DNA of 64,000 bases from Prochilodus magdalenae. Its lineage: Eukaryota > Chordata > Actinopteri > Characiformes > Prochilodontidae. Position 1 is the stretch's first letter. Each line of letters starts with the position of its first letter. Under the pieces are notes generated by a model that was not told the origin of the DNA, made no database searches, and saw only the letters and a program-made list of their open reading frames with translations. A program made the position numbers and the translations under genes. The stretch spans positions 948,501 to 1,012,500 of the forward strand of contig JAMWET010006778.1 of NCBI GenBank assembly GCA_024036415.1, given 5' to 3'. This document shows, one piece after another, positions 11,223-22,499 of the stretch.

Positions 11223-11244
11223 TAACCCTAACCCTAACCCTAAC
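11223..11244. repeat. Short interstitial telomere-like repeat (CCCTAA)3
   Basis: Three CCCTAA units, preceded by TTAA. Vertebrate telomere repeats are TTAGGG/CCCTAA. Single short tracts like this occur by chance, by telomerase-mediated break repair, or within transposons. Confidence 0.8.
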
Positions 11245-11296
11245 ATTTGAATATATTTGACGAATAGCGTGAAAACACTACACCCTATACCCTAAC

Positions 11297-11736
11297 CAAG
11301 AGAATGTATGTGACCACCCAGACATCACACCTATATGCTCTTTTTGAACTTCTCACTCTATAACTAAGGGTATTAATAGGAAGCTTGAGGTGCAGTGAGG
11401 ACCTTCACCCTTCTGGGAAGTTTTTACACTGGACGCTGGGAAGATTTGCCTCCATTCAACCAAAAGAACATTAGCAAGGTCAGGGATTAATGTTGGGTAA
11501 TAAGGCCCTGACTCACTGTTCTGATTTATTCCAAATTCATTCCAAGGGTGATATCAGTGATTAATTCTCTACAACTGTATGCTGTAGCATTAAGAATTCA
11601 ATTCAGTGATTAGGAAGTGTTTGTGCTCTGTTTAAGTACACACAAAATTCCCAGATACCCAGAACAGCATATTGCAATGTAATCACAATAACAATACAAA
11701 GCAGAGTGTCCATATACTTTTGGCCATGTGGTATAC
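11297..11736 (+). mobile_element. Non-autonomous DNA transposon (fish MITE-like family), degenerate
   Basis: It ends in GTCCATATACTTTTGGCCAT, the terminal sequence of an abundant fish non-autonomous DNA element (typical form: GTCCA-ATA-TTT-GGACATATAG). Its middle has the family segment with AGCAAGGTCAGGGATTAATG. A partial relative lies at 55450-55560. The left end is weak, so the boundary is approximate. No coding capacity. Confidence 0.6.
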
Positions 11737-12583
11737 AAGCTTTCATTTCTCCATATAGGTTGGTAAAGATAATGGTTTTAATCACACATTTTATGGTCAG
11801 CTACAATTATTACTATTTTTTACAATTTTATACACAATTATTGTTCTTCCTGTTCACAGACCAATTCATAAACTAAACAAAAGGCATGGACTTCAGGTGC
11901 TGAAAGGTTTTCAGACTTTGGCTTCACAAGGCGTTTCTTCTGTCGGAATATGTTTTTGTAACGAATGACGCAAACCTTCGCAGTGAAAAGCAGTGCTGAG
12001 ACTTTGCACACTTTCAAGTTTACATTAGTTCCGGTCTGGTTCATGTTTCCACACCTTCTGAACTGCCATAGCAGGGTTCCAATCTGGATCCCCTTTTCCC
12101 ACCAGATTGGGGCCTCTGCTAAAACAAAGTGCCCACGCATGGAGCTGGGCTTGCGGAGAGAATGAATTCAGCTGGTCAAAACGCTCCACAAAGACTCCGC
12201 ACCCACAGCAGAATAGGGACGCAGTGGGAAGGTCCCACTGGGCTTCACTGTGAGTCCTGTTATTGAATACAAGAAGCAGAATGAAAGTCCCATATGATAA
12301 ATGTTTAGCGCTTGACTCCTGAAGATTTGTCACTGTCAGTTTTGCAATTTCAGTGCAAAACGCATCATATGCTGTGCGGTGCCACTTACGCTATCCAGTG
12401 ATGCTGCTTTTCATGTCCTTATTTACATCTATAACATCAATTCTCAAACCTACTTTGCTTTTTTTTAAATGTGTCAGTAAACAAGAAATAGCAAGAAATC
12501 CTGGTCGGTCCAGGTCTAGACTTAGTCTCCATCTGCCAGATCTCAGTTGAAGACCAAAATATGAACTTCATATACAATACTTT

Positions 12584-12611
12584 TTCCCCATAGGTTACAG
12601 TGTTATACAAA
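12584..12611. repeat. 28-bp exact direct repeat, copy 1
   Basis: This 28-bp segment (starting TTCCCCATAGGTTACAGTG) recurs exactly at 13183-13210, 599 bp downstream. Flanking sequence is not similar. Confidence 0.85.
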
Positions 12612-13182
12612 TGTTATTATGTTTACTTACATAATTTAACATACTGAATAAATAAATTAATAAATTAAATAAATAAATAGATAACGGTCAACTGGCCTGT
12701 GGAAAAGTAATGGCACACTTCATTTTGTAATGTTTTTTTTTTTCAGAGAGAAAATGCAGTATGTACATTTGATCCCTGTAGAGGATGTGGCTAGTTACTT
12801 TTACTTTGAGAAGTCTGTCAAAATTTGACTAGGTCAACCAAACCTTTCCAAATGCCAGGATATATGGTAAATCGAAAGAAGAAACGCTGGAGATGAGTAG
12901 GAGAGAAGTAAACGGTGGAGAGGTGGGTTGGAATTGCCGACTGATGTTGTTATCCACTCTTTTTTGCATAGACATCTACACTGATACATTGACATTGATA
13001 AAGTGAATGGAGGTGCTTGTTCAGTCTCTTGTCATATACTCCTGTCAGTCGTCTTCAATCAGGGCCTTGTGCTAAATGCAGCAGCACAGCTTCGGTCCTA
13101 AAGTTACTCCACTGCTGCATTCCCAAATCTATTTGTGAAGCCCCTAAGTGACCACTACTCTATGTAGTTATGGACTAAAGTA

Positions 13183-13210
13183 TTCCCCATAGGTTACAGT
13201 GTTATACAAA
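13183..13210. repeat. 28-bp exact direct repeat, copy 2
   Basis: Second exact copy of the segment at 12584-12611. It may mark a small templated insertion or the ends of an unrecognised element. Confidence 0.85.
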
Positions 13211-13692
13211 AGTTTAGGGGCCTCTGTTTAAATGACGTTTAGTGGACAAGTTAACAAATCCTCCATCAAGAACACACTGCTGAGCATTTCATTACACAAC
13301 TACTGTTCATTTACAGAATTTACAATTTTGAGAAATACATAAATACCAGTTAATTATGTATCTTTATTTCTACATATTAGCACTGGCTTCTGTTTCCAGC
13401 AGCATCTTAGGTGAAGGGTAGTTTGGACTCGAACCTGTAGCATGATTCTTTGAATGGACAACAAAACACCTACTCTAGACAAGCACGTTGTTAAAATCTT
13501 AACAAAGTCGTTGATCCAGATTTAGAGGCCAGGTTAATTCCAAATCCTAAATGTGACAGATGACTAAGTGCATGTGAAGCCTGACTTGCTTTGATGCTAG
13601 TAATGATAGTCATTCACTTAGAGCTGTCAGTGTGCAGTTATTTATTGCCTGACTATCAGATTTCGGGTGTGATGTGTAAGGAAAACGGACTG

Positions 13693-14228
13693 TGTAACAA
13701 GGCTGTGACACCTTGCAGTGCAAAGTCTTTTTGTCAGTCATTAAGTTCCATAATTGTATCCATTAGATCTAAGTACACAGAACCGTTTTTCTTGTAAAGG
13801 ACTGGCTGTTAGGTTCAGGTTTAAAGTCAGAAGTGTGCAGGTGAGGTTTATTACAGGAACACGATCCAAAAACATAGCCACAATCATGCAAAGGATCCAT
13901 AGCAGGGCAAACGTAACCATAAAGAGAAATCCAGAGGTGAAGTCAAAATGGGGTAAGCAAATAGTCAAAAACCAGAGAAAGTAAAGACAGAGAAATAGGA
14001 CACAGGGTAAAGGCAAAGGGTCAAACCAGGAGGGACAAACTACAGTATAGAGGCTTTACTCTGAATAACAGACAGGATACACTGCCACATAAAAAAAACA
14101 TCCCTGGTAGTTCATATAGCAAAGACTACAGATACAAATGGGATAGGCTGCCAGCTACCTGTAGGAGGTCACATGAGCACCCAAGGTGTCCTGGGAAATA
14201 AAGTTCCCATGGGCTAGACTCTGTAACA
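13693..14228 (-). mobile_element. Probable solo LTR (minus orientation)
   Basis: A 536-bp block starts TGTAACAAGG and ends CTCTGTAACA, so both strands have TG...CA ends with a short inverted TGTTACA/TGTAACA. On the minus strand an AATAAA (about 13843) lies near the 3' end, as expected for an LTR. The internal sequence is rich in AGG/AAA words typical of fish Gypsy-like LTRs. I do not see a matching target duplication, so the boundaries may be off or the flanks mutated. Confidence 0.4.
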
Positions 14229-15614
14229 AGCCAGAGGAAGCCCTTTAGATTAGTTGACTTTCATGTGTGATGATGATTCATATTTGTGGGAATTTGGCCG
14301 GTTTCTCTCACACCAATGTTTTTATTGCTTGGCTTTTTTAAAACTCTATGTACTTCATTAATTATCCAGTTGGTTACTATCATAATCAGTAATGGCAGCT
14401 CTGTTCATGTGTAATATATTTTGAACGTGCAGACAGTGCTATTACAACACTCACTGTACAGTCAGTTTGACGGCTCAACCTGCTCTCACAGGGCGGTGCT
14501 GACGTATTGTTCAGAGTATCATGTTTTAGGAGCTGTTTGTTCTGGAGTTTAAAGTGGGACTGTGAAGCCTCAGTCACGTCCAGCAGCGATCCTGAGGTCT
14601 CTTTATTTGTCATATGGTCTGCCGCAAGTGCGGCCAGAGAGTTCGCGAAAAATGTTTACTGCCGGTCAACATGCCACTCACTCATCTTTGACCCTCCTGG
14701 AACGCATTGCGGGCTTTTGTGTCCACACACTCGTCTGTCTCATTTCATTTTGTCCATCTTTTTTCTCCCTCTCGGCATCTCACTTAGTCTCAGCCATGTG
14801 CAGGAGCATTCTTTTCTCCCTCTGGTTTCCTAGAAAAGCAGAAGTGTTGCCTCTCTGGTTAATATGTTCAGTCTCTATTGAATTGTAGCAAATATAGCTC
14901 TGTTCTTGTGTAGCATACATGTACTGGAAGCTTATACGCATCAATTAATGTTGCATATTAGTGGTTGCTTGCGATTTTTCAAAGTCGACAGTGATGTGAT
15001 GTCATGGGCTAATTGCTTATGGCGTTATGAATAAAACCACAGGAGAAGGGAATGCTTTGCAACAGGCAACCTCAAAAATCTGACTTCAAAAATCGGCCAC
15101 AGAGCCAAACTCCACAGGTCAGCAGAGTGTGATGTGCTCTTTCCAGTGGGCCCTTGATTACATTGCTAGCCTTCAGGGAGTTGTGTATATGAATCCAGGG
15201 ATCTTACTAATTTGTATTTGGCACACCCATGATTATAGGGTGATCTATAAAGACACATGACTTTCTATTGTAGTCTTTGGGAAACTGGAAATAACCGTGT
15301 TCAGATCTGGGTTTGGAAGCACGGCAGATCAACGGAGAAATGTTAAAACATTAAATGTTAAAAATGTAAAAACTACCCATTAGTACAGCGTGAGATGCCC
15401 TTTTTTTTTAACAAGGCCTGGATTGCATTGCTAGCCATCAGGAAACCAGAGATATGGACCTTGAAATCACCAGGCTCCTTGTCTGTTGTTTTCTCTGAGA
15501 TCTCCATGTCGTGTCATAATCAGTGATTAGTTGATATCATGCCATTAAAGTGCCAGTGCAGAGAGATTGGCATAATAGCAGAAGTTTGTGCTTTCAATAT
15601 ATTATACACTTACT

Positions 15615-15940
15615 TTCACTCACCTTCTAAACTGCTTCATCCTTCTGGGTCACAGTGGGTACTGGAACCTGTCCCACCATCCAGTGGGGAGGCAGGAAAC
15701 ACCCTGGATATGCTGCCAATCCATTTCAGGGCAGACACACAGACTGAGACCCCCACACATTCACTTACACCTAGGGACAATTTAGTATCTCCAGTACGCC
15801 TGACTGCATGTCTTGGGCCTGTGAGAGGAAACCAGAACACCCAGAGGTAAACACAGGAAGAACATGCACACTCCAAGACTAGGAATTGAACCCATGGCCT
15901 TCTTGCTGTGGGGTGAAACAGCTACCCACTTTGCCGCCCC
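15615..15940 (-). mobile_element. DANA/Mermaid-like tRNA-derived SINE
   Basis: In minus orientation it begins with the tRNA-like head (GCGG...GTAG, then GGGTTCAATTCC-like box B at about 15885-15895). It continues with the hallmark GTGTTTACCTCTGGGTGTTC and CACAGGCCCAAGACATGC segments and the AATTGTCCCTAGGTGTAAG segment. These are conserved features of DANA/Mermaid SINEs in fish. The copy is degenerate and lies in adgrv1 intron 1, antisense to the gene. Confidence 0.8.
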
Positions 15941-16736
15941 TTTATTTTATTACTGGTTATGATAGTAATCTACTGGATATTTTGAAAGTCGGCTGGTTTG
16001 TGCAACCCCTACTGTGCATACACCATTATTCGAATTGTGTGCTGATGCTGGGGATGAACGAGAAAGAGTGTATCCCTCTGTAAGTGAACGGATATTCAGA
16101 CGGATATTCAGTTAACCATAGTGAAGTGTTTGGCTGAAAAAGAATGTAAGGCTGTAAACTTACATATTTAGGAAACAGCACTGGTGTTGCACCAAAGCCT
16201 TCCGCAGGACTGCACATTAAAATATGGTTTTATTCAAGATCAGCCAAGGGAAGATGGGAGGTTTGTGCTGGATGCGTAGCAGAGAATGCCTCTTCAGCTG
16301 AGCTAAGGATTTAACAGAGCTCAGATATGTTGTGTTTCAGACATTTCAAGAGGTGTTTTTAAGTCCCATAATAAGCATGACGAAATGTGTGCGACGTTTC
16401 AGCCGATCACTTGATTGCAGTTATAATCAGTAGTGGCCGCTGTATTCCTGTATAATACACTGTGTAGACAGTGTTGTTATTCCAGTCACTATATTGGAAT
16501 AGCACACAGTGATCTATGGACACTTGATGAAGCGTCTTTGGCAACATGCTTGTGGCCAGATACTTGTGTTTTGGACAAGGACAGTATAACATACTTATTC
16601 ACTGATTCACTAGCAAAACCGTCAAGTTTTACTGTAGTGTTAGTCTGTATATGAAGGGATGTACTGCAAAATCTATTATAGGCCTCTTTCAGAAATGTTC
16701 TCTCTTACATTACAGAGGTGGTAAATTACACATATA

Positions 16737-17262
16737 CAGGGGTTGGACAATGAAACTGAAACACCTGGTTTTAGACCACAATCATTTATTAGTATGGTGT
16801 AGGGCCTCCTTTTGCGGCCAATACAGCGTCAGTTGGTCTTGGGAATGACATATACTGCGTCCTGCACAGTGGTCAGAGGGATTTTAAGCCATTCTTCTTG
16901 CAGGATAGTGGCCAGGTCACTACGTGATGCTGGTGGAGGTTCGTCCTTCTTGGTGGTATGCTGACATTACCCTGGATACCGTGGCTCTTGATACTTCACA
17001 AAGACTTGCTGTCTTGGTCACAGATGCTCCAGCAAGATGTGCACCAACAATTTGTCCTCTTTTGAACTCTGGTATGTCGCCCATAATGTTGTGTGCATTG
17101 CAGTATTTTGAGCAGAACTGTGCTCTTACCTGCTAACTGAACCTTCACACTCTGCTCTTACTGGTGCAGTTAATGAAGATTGGCCACCAGGCTGGTCCAA
17201 TTTAGCCATGAGACCTCCCACACTAAATTGACAGGTGTTTCAGTTTCATTGTCCAACCCCTG
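16737..17262. mobile_element. 526-bp TA-flanked element with perfect 31-bp terminal inverted repeats
   Basis: It starts CAGGGGTTGGACAATGAAAC at 16737; the last 31 bases (17232-17262) are the exact reverse complement of the first 31. TA dinucleotides flank both sides (16735-16736, 17263-17264), consistent with a Tc1/mariner-type target duplication. The inside has no full transposase, although short open stretches suggest a decayed coding core. Perfect ends suggest recent mobilisation compared with other repeats here. Confidence 0.85.
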
Positions 17263-18754
17263 TACATATTACATACATACTGCTTCATTACTGCCGTGTT
17301 ATTTACATATACACACGATTATGTTCAATACAAACTTTTATTCATTAACATCAGATATTATTATTTGGAACTCTTTTGGAATTTGGAATTATATCCAAAA
17401 ATGTAAAAACACCTGACTAGTGATTTCAGTATTCCAATACTGGCTTCTCAAAGATACCCACTGTCGTCCCTAGCTGATACATACATGTTTATATATTGTA
17501 TAAAATGAGGCCTGATTGACCTTGATTAACATTTTACTGAAATGCAACACTTATTTGTGGAAAATGTGATCAGGTATTGGTTTGAAATAAATATCAGTCA
17601 GTTTGGTACCAATATTTGTTTCTCAGGGAAGTATTTGCTGATGCTCACTTGATTCTGATTTCATAAGGCATCACTACAACAAACTGCATGCCTAAATCAT
17701 CAGATCCTCAGTCATGTAGAGTGGTCCACCAGTTTCAAGCAGATTGCTTATGTGGTTTCTGACATTGTTTGACCTCCAGTACTGTATAACAAATATGTAA
17801 AGTGCATACGGTGCTAAGCCCATCATCTGCAGTCCAAAGAAAACATGCATCTTTTTTTCTGATTTTGTCTTTTATGCATTATTAGAACACAGCTCCTGTT
17901 CACATTGTGTTAAAATGTTCAGAAATGGCCCAAAATCACTTGAAAAAAAAGTGGTCCCATTGGCTTGTATTTGGGTTAAATTAGTTTACGCCCTCTCCTG
18001 TAAAGTTGCTTGTTTATGCACTTTTTTTTCCGTCTTATCATGTGACCTATTATTGTCTCTTTGACCCCAGGCATATCTCGACTGATCGACTACATTTGCA
18101 GTATGAGGGAAATTCTAGAAAAATTTGATTATTTGTCGCTTTATGGTCACTTTCTGCTTTAATGTGCAGTACATTAGTCCAAAAGCTCTGTTACAGGAAC
18201 AACCTTAAAACTCTCCTCCCCTTCTGTGTTTGTGGCATCATATAATGTATAAAGTCACACTAAATAAATCTTATCTTGTTTCCCCGGAGCACCTAACTTG
18301 AACTATGACCTCTTCTTTCATGTTCTAAAGCCTTGGGCTGAAAATATGGAAGTTGGAATAAAGCTGTGCCCTCCGACGCTTCAACAGCCTGCAGGTTCTC
18401 TGTAAGCTGCGATCATTTTCTACTATTCAGCATTCAGTTATTCACAATGGACACATTGGGCATGGTTCCATACCATAAACTATTCTGAAGATCTATGGCA
18501 TACTTCTGAGAGGACGAATGTGTCTTTTCTCACATTCTTTGGTGTGAATGTCTAAAATGTTCACTTATGTAAATGTTCAGGCGTTACAAAAGCATCCCCA
18601 GTTCAGTACGAGTTGACTTTTAGCGGGTGCTGAAGACTGTCTGGAGTGAACACTACTACCAATTAAACAATTTACTGAACACTTTGAGCTAAAATCTTTA
18701 CCATTCCAAATGAATTAGCCTTAAAGAAAAATGAAGTCCTTGTGTGTATTCGTG

Positions 18755-19205
18755 TGTTTGCTCATCTTCTCGCTGCTAGTGGGATTACTCATGCTGACGT
18801 TTAGTCTCAGGGTCTTCCAGCCATTGTGACCAAGGCCATTAGGACCTTTTCTGTTAGGAAGTCTGCTATAGTGCTGATCTATAGAGCCTTAACTGTCGTA
18901 TCCCTCCTATGGTGTTCTCTCTTAATTCCTTAATTAAAAACTTCTAAGTACTTGCCTTTGTGTGCTCATCTTCTATCTGGTCCTTGTGGGATTACCCCCA
19001 CACATCCTTTGCCCTGGGGTGTTTCATTGTGACCACAGTAGTTAGGTGGTCTCTGTCTGGGAGTTAAATCCTTTAGGTAAAACCTTACAAGTTCTGTGTC
19101 CCTGAAGATTTGCGACTGGGGTGTAAAGGAGGCGGAGGGAGTCACAAACCTATAGAGCCTGACCGGTTGTATTCATCCCTTGATGTCTACTCCTAATTCT
19201 CAACA
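18755..19205. repeat. Two diverged tandem copies of a 200-260-bp unit
   Basis: Shared landmarks recur in the same order: CTCATCTTCT (18761; 18965), ATTGTGACCA (18823; 19025), CTATAGAGCCT (18889; 19150), and an ATCCCT-to-TAATTC block (18901-18925; 19175-19200). The spacing grows from about 203 to 261 bp because of an insertion in copy 2. No coding or known element is recognised. Confidence 0.65.
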
Positions 19206-19697
19206 ACAGGGAACAGTCTCTTTTCTCTGAAACCATGAAGCTTGGATAGGGGCAGTTTTAGTGGCTACAGTGCAGTCATCCATCCTTAAACGTGTAGTGG
19301 AGTCTTCAGTGATCTGGACTACAGCAGTTTTACTGATACTTGTGTGTAATGTCTGTAACGTATGCTAGAAAAGTTTCAAGCTGCTTTGTTTTTTACTGTA
19401 TTTGATTGAGTGTATTTGATTCTGAAGTATCTGATAACAATGATCAGATGCAGACACATTAACAGAAGCCACACAATGATGCACTAACATGACAATGACA
19501 AATTAATAAAGTTGATCAACATGTTGCTATAGAAACACAGTCACCAGCTCGTGCTGGACTTTTGAATTCCAGTAAAACAATAAATCAGCTTCTTTAGAAT
19601 GTTCAGTATCAGGAGTGTTAGTACCAAACCAACACAACAGCACCATCAGTCTAAAAGTATTGGCATCAACTGAAGTCTACTGAGTAAGCTACAGGTG

Positions 19698-19855
19698 TTG
19701 AACTGGAGCTATGGGTGTTAGCTATAGTCTAACTGAACCGAAACTGTGTATGTTAGGTCTGGTCTAACTAGCCTGGAGCTATGGTTTAACTGAACCGGAG
19801 CTATGGATGTTAATTTTGGTCTAACTGAACTGGAGCCAGAAGCTATAGTCTCATG
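19698..19855. repeat. Imperfect tandem repeat of about 45-60 bp
   Basis: Units share GAACTGGAGCTATGG and TAGTCTAACTGAACC. Three to four degenerate copies are visible (GGAGCTATG at about 19705, 19775 and 19798). It lies close to, but is distinct from, the 18.8-19.2 kb duplication. Confidence 0.7.
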
Positions 19856-20205
19856 TTCTGTGCTGAAAGTTAAACCAATTTGATATTTGGAGGTGAAACT
19901 AAAACCCACACCGCCTTTAATATTTGTCAGTGAACTTAGCAAAATAGTAAACTTAGCATTTAGCCTATTTTGGTTGGGTCATGTTTTTGTCTTCTGGTCT
20001 TCATTCCTGTTGTCTTCTCCGACACTCACATCTTCAAGTGTACATATGTAGTAACTACTAAATGTAAAAAACAATTAATGTGGTGAAGTCTGTTCAGATT
20101 TAGGAATAAGTAAACCTCACCCTGAGTGTTATATCCAGCCTATAACTGGACCTACCTACTGCAGGTGTAAACAGCTTCTGAAGAGGGTGACTGGAGAAGC
20201 AGTCA

Positions 20206-21950
20206 TTAGTGGGCCACAAAAGTGAGACTGTTATAAAGCCATAGGCTTCTGCTAGCTACAGGTTGCTCACTCTCCTTCCTTTGTTTGTCCTTGGCTCTGT
20301 CCCTTCTCAACTGTTTAATGCACAGACTCTCTGTTTCCCCCTTTCTTGCTCTCTCCATCCTTTCTCTATGCCCCTTTCTTCTTCCCACCACCAGCAAGGT
20401 TCCCTGCCATTGTGTTTCGTCATGGTGAAAGAATTTCTGAAGAGGTGGGAATTGAACTGAATCTGGAATCATGCAAAGACCTTCACTGACCAATGAATGC
20501 CGAATCCAGTGGCTCTGCTTCTTATAACAAAAGCGAACAATAGCGAGATAGTGGACGTCTATATCTATTGAAAGGGAAAGCCAGCGATGGCGCTTAGTCA
20601 AACTCAACTACAAAACGGGTCACGGTCGTTCCTAAAGAAGCATTGAAGGAGAGTTCTGCTTAACTCCTCGTTCATGGAGGGGTTATACCAGCCTATGATT
20701 CTTGAGACAATTGAGTGAGTTCAGGGATTTTTTTCCCCATGCTCAATCCAGCCATCTGTCCTAGGGCTGCCAAACTCGGCAGATTGAAGAGGCCAGGACA
20801 GGAATTTCCCACATCTCTCCTCTGCTAAAAGGCTCTTGGAGGGGGACGGAGTGAGAGAAAGAGACCTATCTATCTGAATGGGGGGTTTGATTTGGGCTGC
20901 TAGGAGGCCGGAGTTCTTGCATGCAAAAAAAAAAAAAAAGAAAAAGAAGAAAGAAGGAATCGGGTGGAGGGGGTGGGTTAGAGAAAAGCGAGAAAAAACA
21001 ATGTTGCGAGAAAAGAAAGAGCACAACAGTGAGCCTGGAAAAAAAAACCTCCATGCATGTTTTTTGTGCATTGGTCAGTGAATCGAGAGTCCGTTTCTAC
21101 GCCCCTGCCTCTCTCTTTCTCTCTCTCTCTTTCTCTCTCACACCCACACTCTATAACCCTCGCTTTCTGCAAAGAAAGGCAGCTGCAAAGAAAGGCAATT
21201 AGCATTTCAGCCAGGCTCTACTGGCGATATCTGATGAAGTAATAAGCTTTATAATTTGTGTTTTTTTTTTCCTTCTCCAGGCCGCCATTCGAGAGGCTTG
21301 GCCTCGTTTAATCCTATGAAAGTACGTTTTCTTCTCCCTTCCTGACATTGTTCACCACAATAGCTAATCAGTCATGGAGCTCCGTGGCCCCCAGGAGCAT
21401 TTGCGATGTGAAATTCAATGGGATCCTTTTTTCCCCTTGTGTTCTCCCTCCACAAATTGAGAGCAAAGGAAAGTCATTGTGTTTTTCGGGAACAAGGATG
21501 TGAGATGCCGCTGGCACAGGCCGAGTCGGGCAGAGAGCAAGTGAGGGACAGTAGCTTCAAAATATTTCTTTCCTCTGTTCCCTTTGCTCTTTAGCCAACC
21601 CTGCCTTGACTGGCATTCAGTTCTTACAGAGGAGGTGAAGGGCTCGGTTGAAAAGTACCACAGGACAATACTTTTTTATGCATGTTTGAGAGAGGAGCTC
21701 TCGTCCTCGTCCCATTTCTCCCTCCTCATGTCCCTCAAATGGAATGGCATCTGCTCCCACTCGAACCTCTCGGCACCCCTCATTTTCAAACGCAGACGCA
21801 CACACGAGTGAACACTCGCAAACACATTTCTTTTCGCCCGTGCTCTAATTCTAGGTTCCCTGTGTCTTCCAAAAATAGGAATGTTTTGGGCCGCACTTGC
21901 CAAATTAGTGTCTAACCGGGGTTTCAAAAAAATCCTCCTCCGGGTTTAAT
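20206..21950. other. Repeat-poor, motif-rich stretch; possible conserved non-coding element
   Basis: I do not recognise transposons here apart from A- and T-runs, and ORFs lack domains. Close SOX-like words (AACAAAAG, GAACAATAG at 20527-20544) and a duplicated TGCAAAGAAAGGCA (about 21168-21198, second copy followed by AATTAGCAT) give an enhancer-like look. Conservation cannot be judged from one genome, so this is a hypothesis. A 133-codon minus-strand ORF (20206-20607) has no recognisable domain. Confidence 0.3.
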
Positions 21951-22499
21951 GATGTATGTTTTAGCCCTAGTCACTTATTAAATATCTTAATTTCCCCGAC
22001 CGCAAGATGTCCAGGACAGCGGCTTGCCTAAAATACTTTAGACGGGAACATGAAGTGGTAATTATTGGCTTCTGAGTCCTCCATATATGGCGACTGCGAA
22101 GGTTCCCAGAGCCCCCCTGAAAGAGGCTGGTTACTGAGGCAACAGAGCATGTCATGAGAGGAAATGAAAGCGTCTCACTCATATTCAGTACGAGATTGAA
22201 AAGCAAATGAGTTGGTGTAGCTTTGCTACTGGAGGCTGTCATTCTTGCCTCTGCTGAAGGTGCGGCAGGTTGGGATTGATCCTCGTAGTGGGATTGGGTA
22301 AATGGGGTTTTTACTTTTGCTTGTTCTTGTTGCTCAGAATGGAAGCCTCAGTGGAAGCATCAGTGGATGCCGGTGACCTCAGTAACCCCATCAGACAGTC
22401 TTTGTCATGTTTATAGTCCTCGGTTACATGAGTCAGTTTATCTCCCATTAATTTGTAATCAATGTGATGCAATAGCCAGGAATAAGGGTGTTCAGCTAC

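Noticed and set aside
20206..20607. 133-codon minus-strand ORF
   Set aside because: No domain, signal or family resemblance, and no splice or promoter context. It lies in adgrv1 intron 1 and its charged tail mirrors a CT-rich plus strand.
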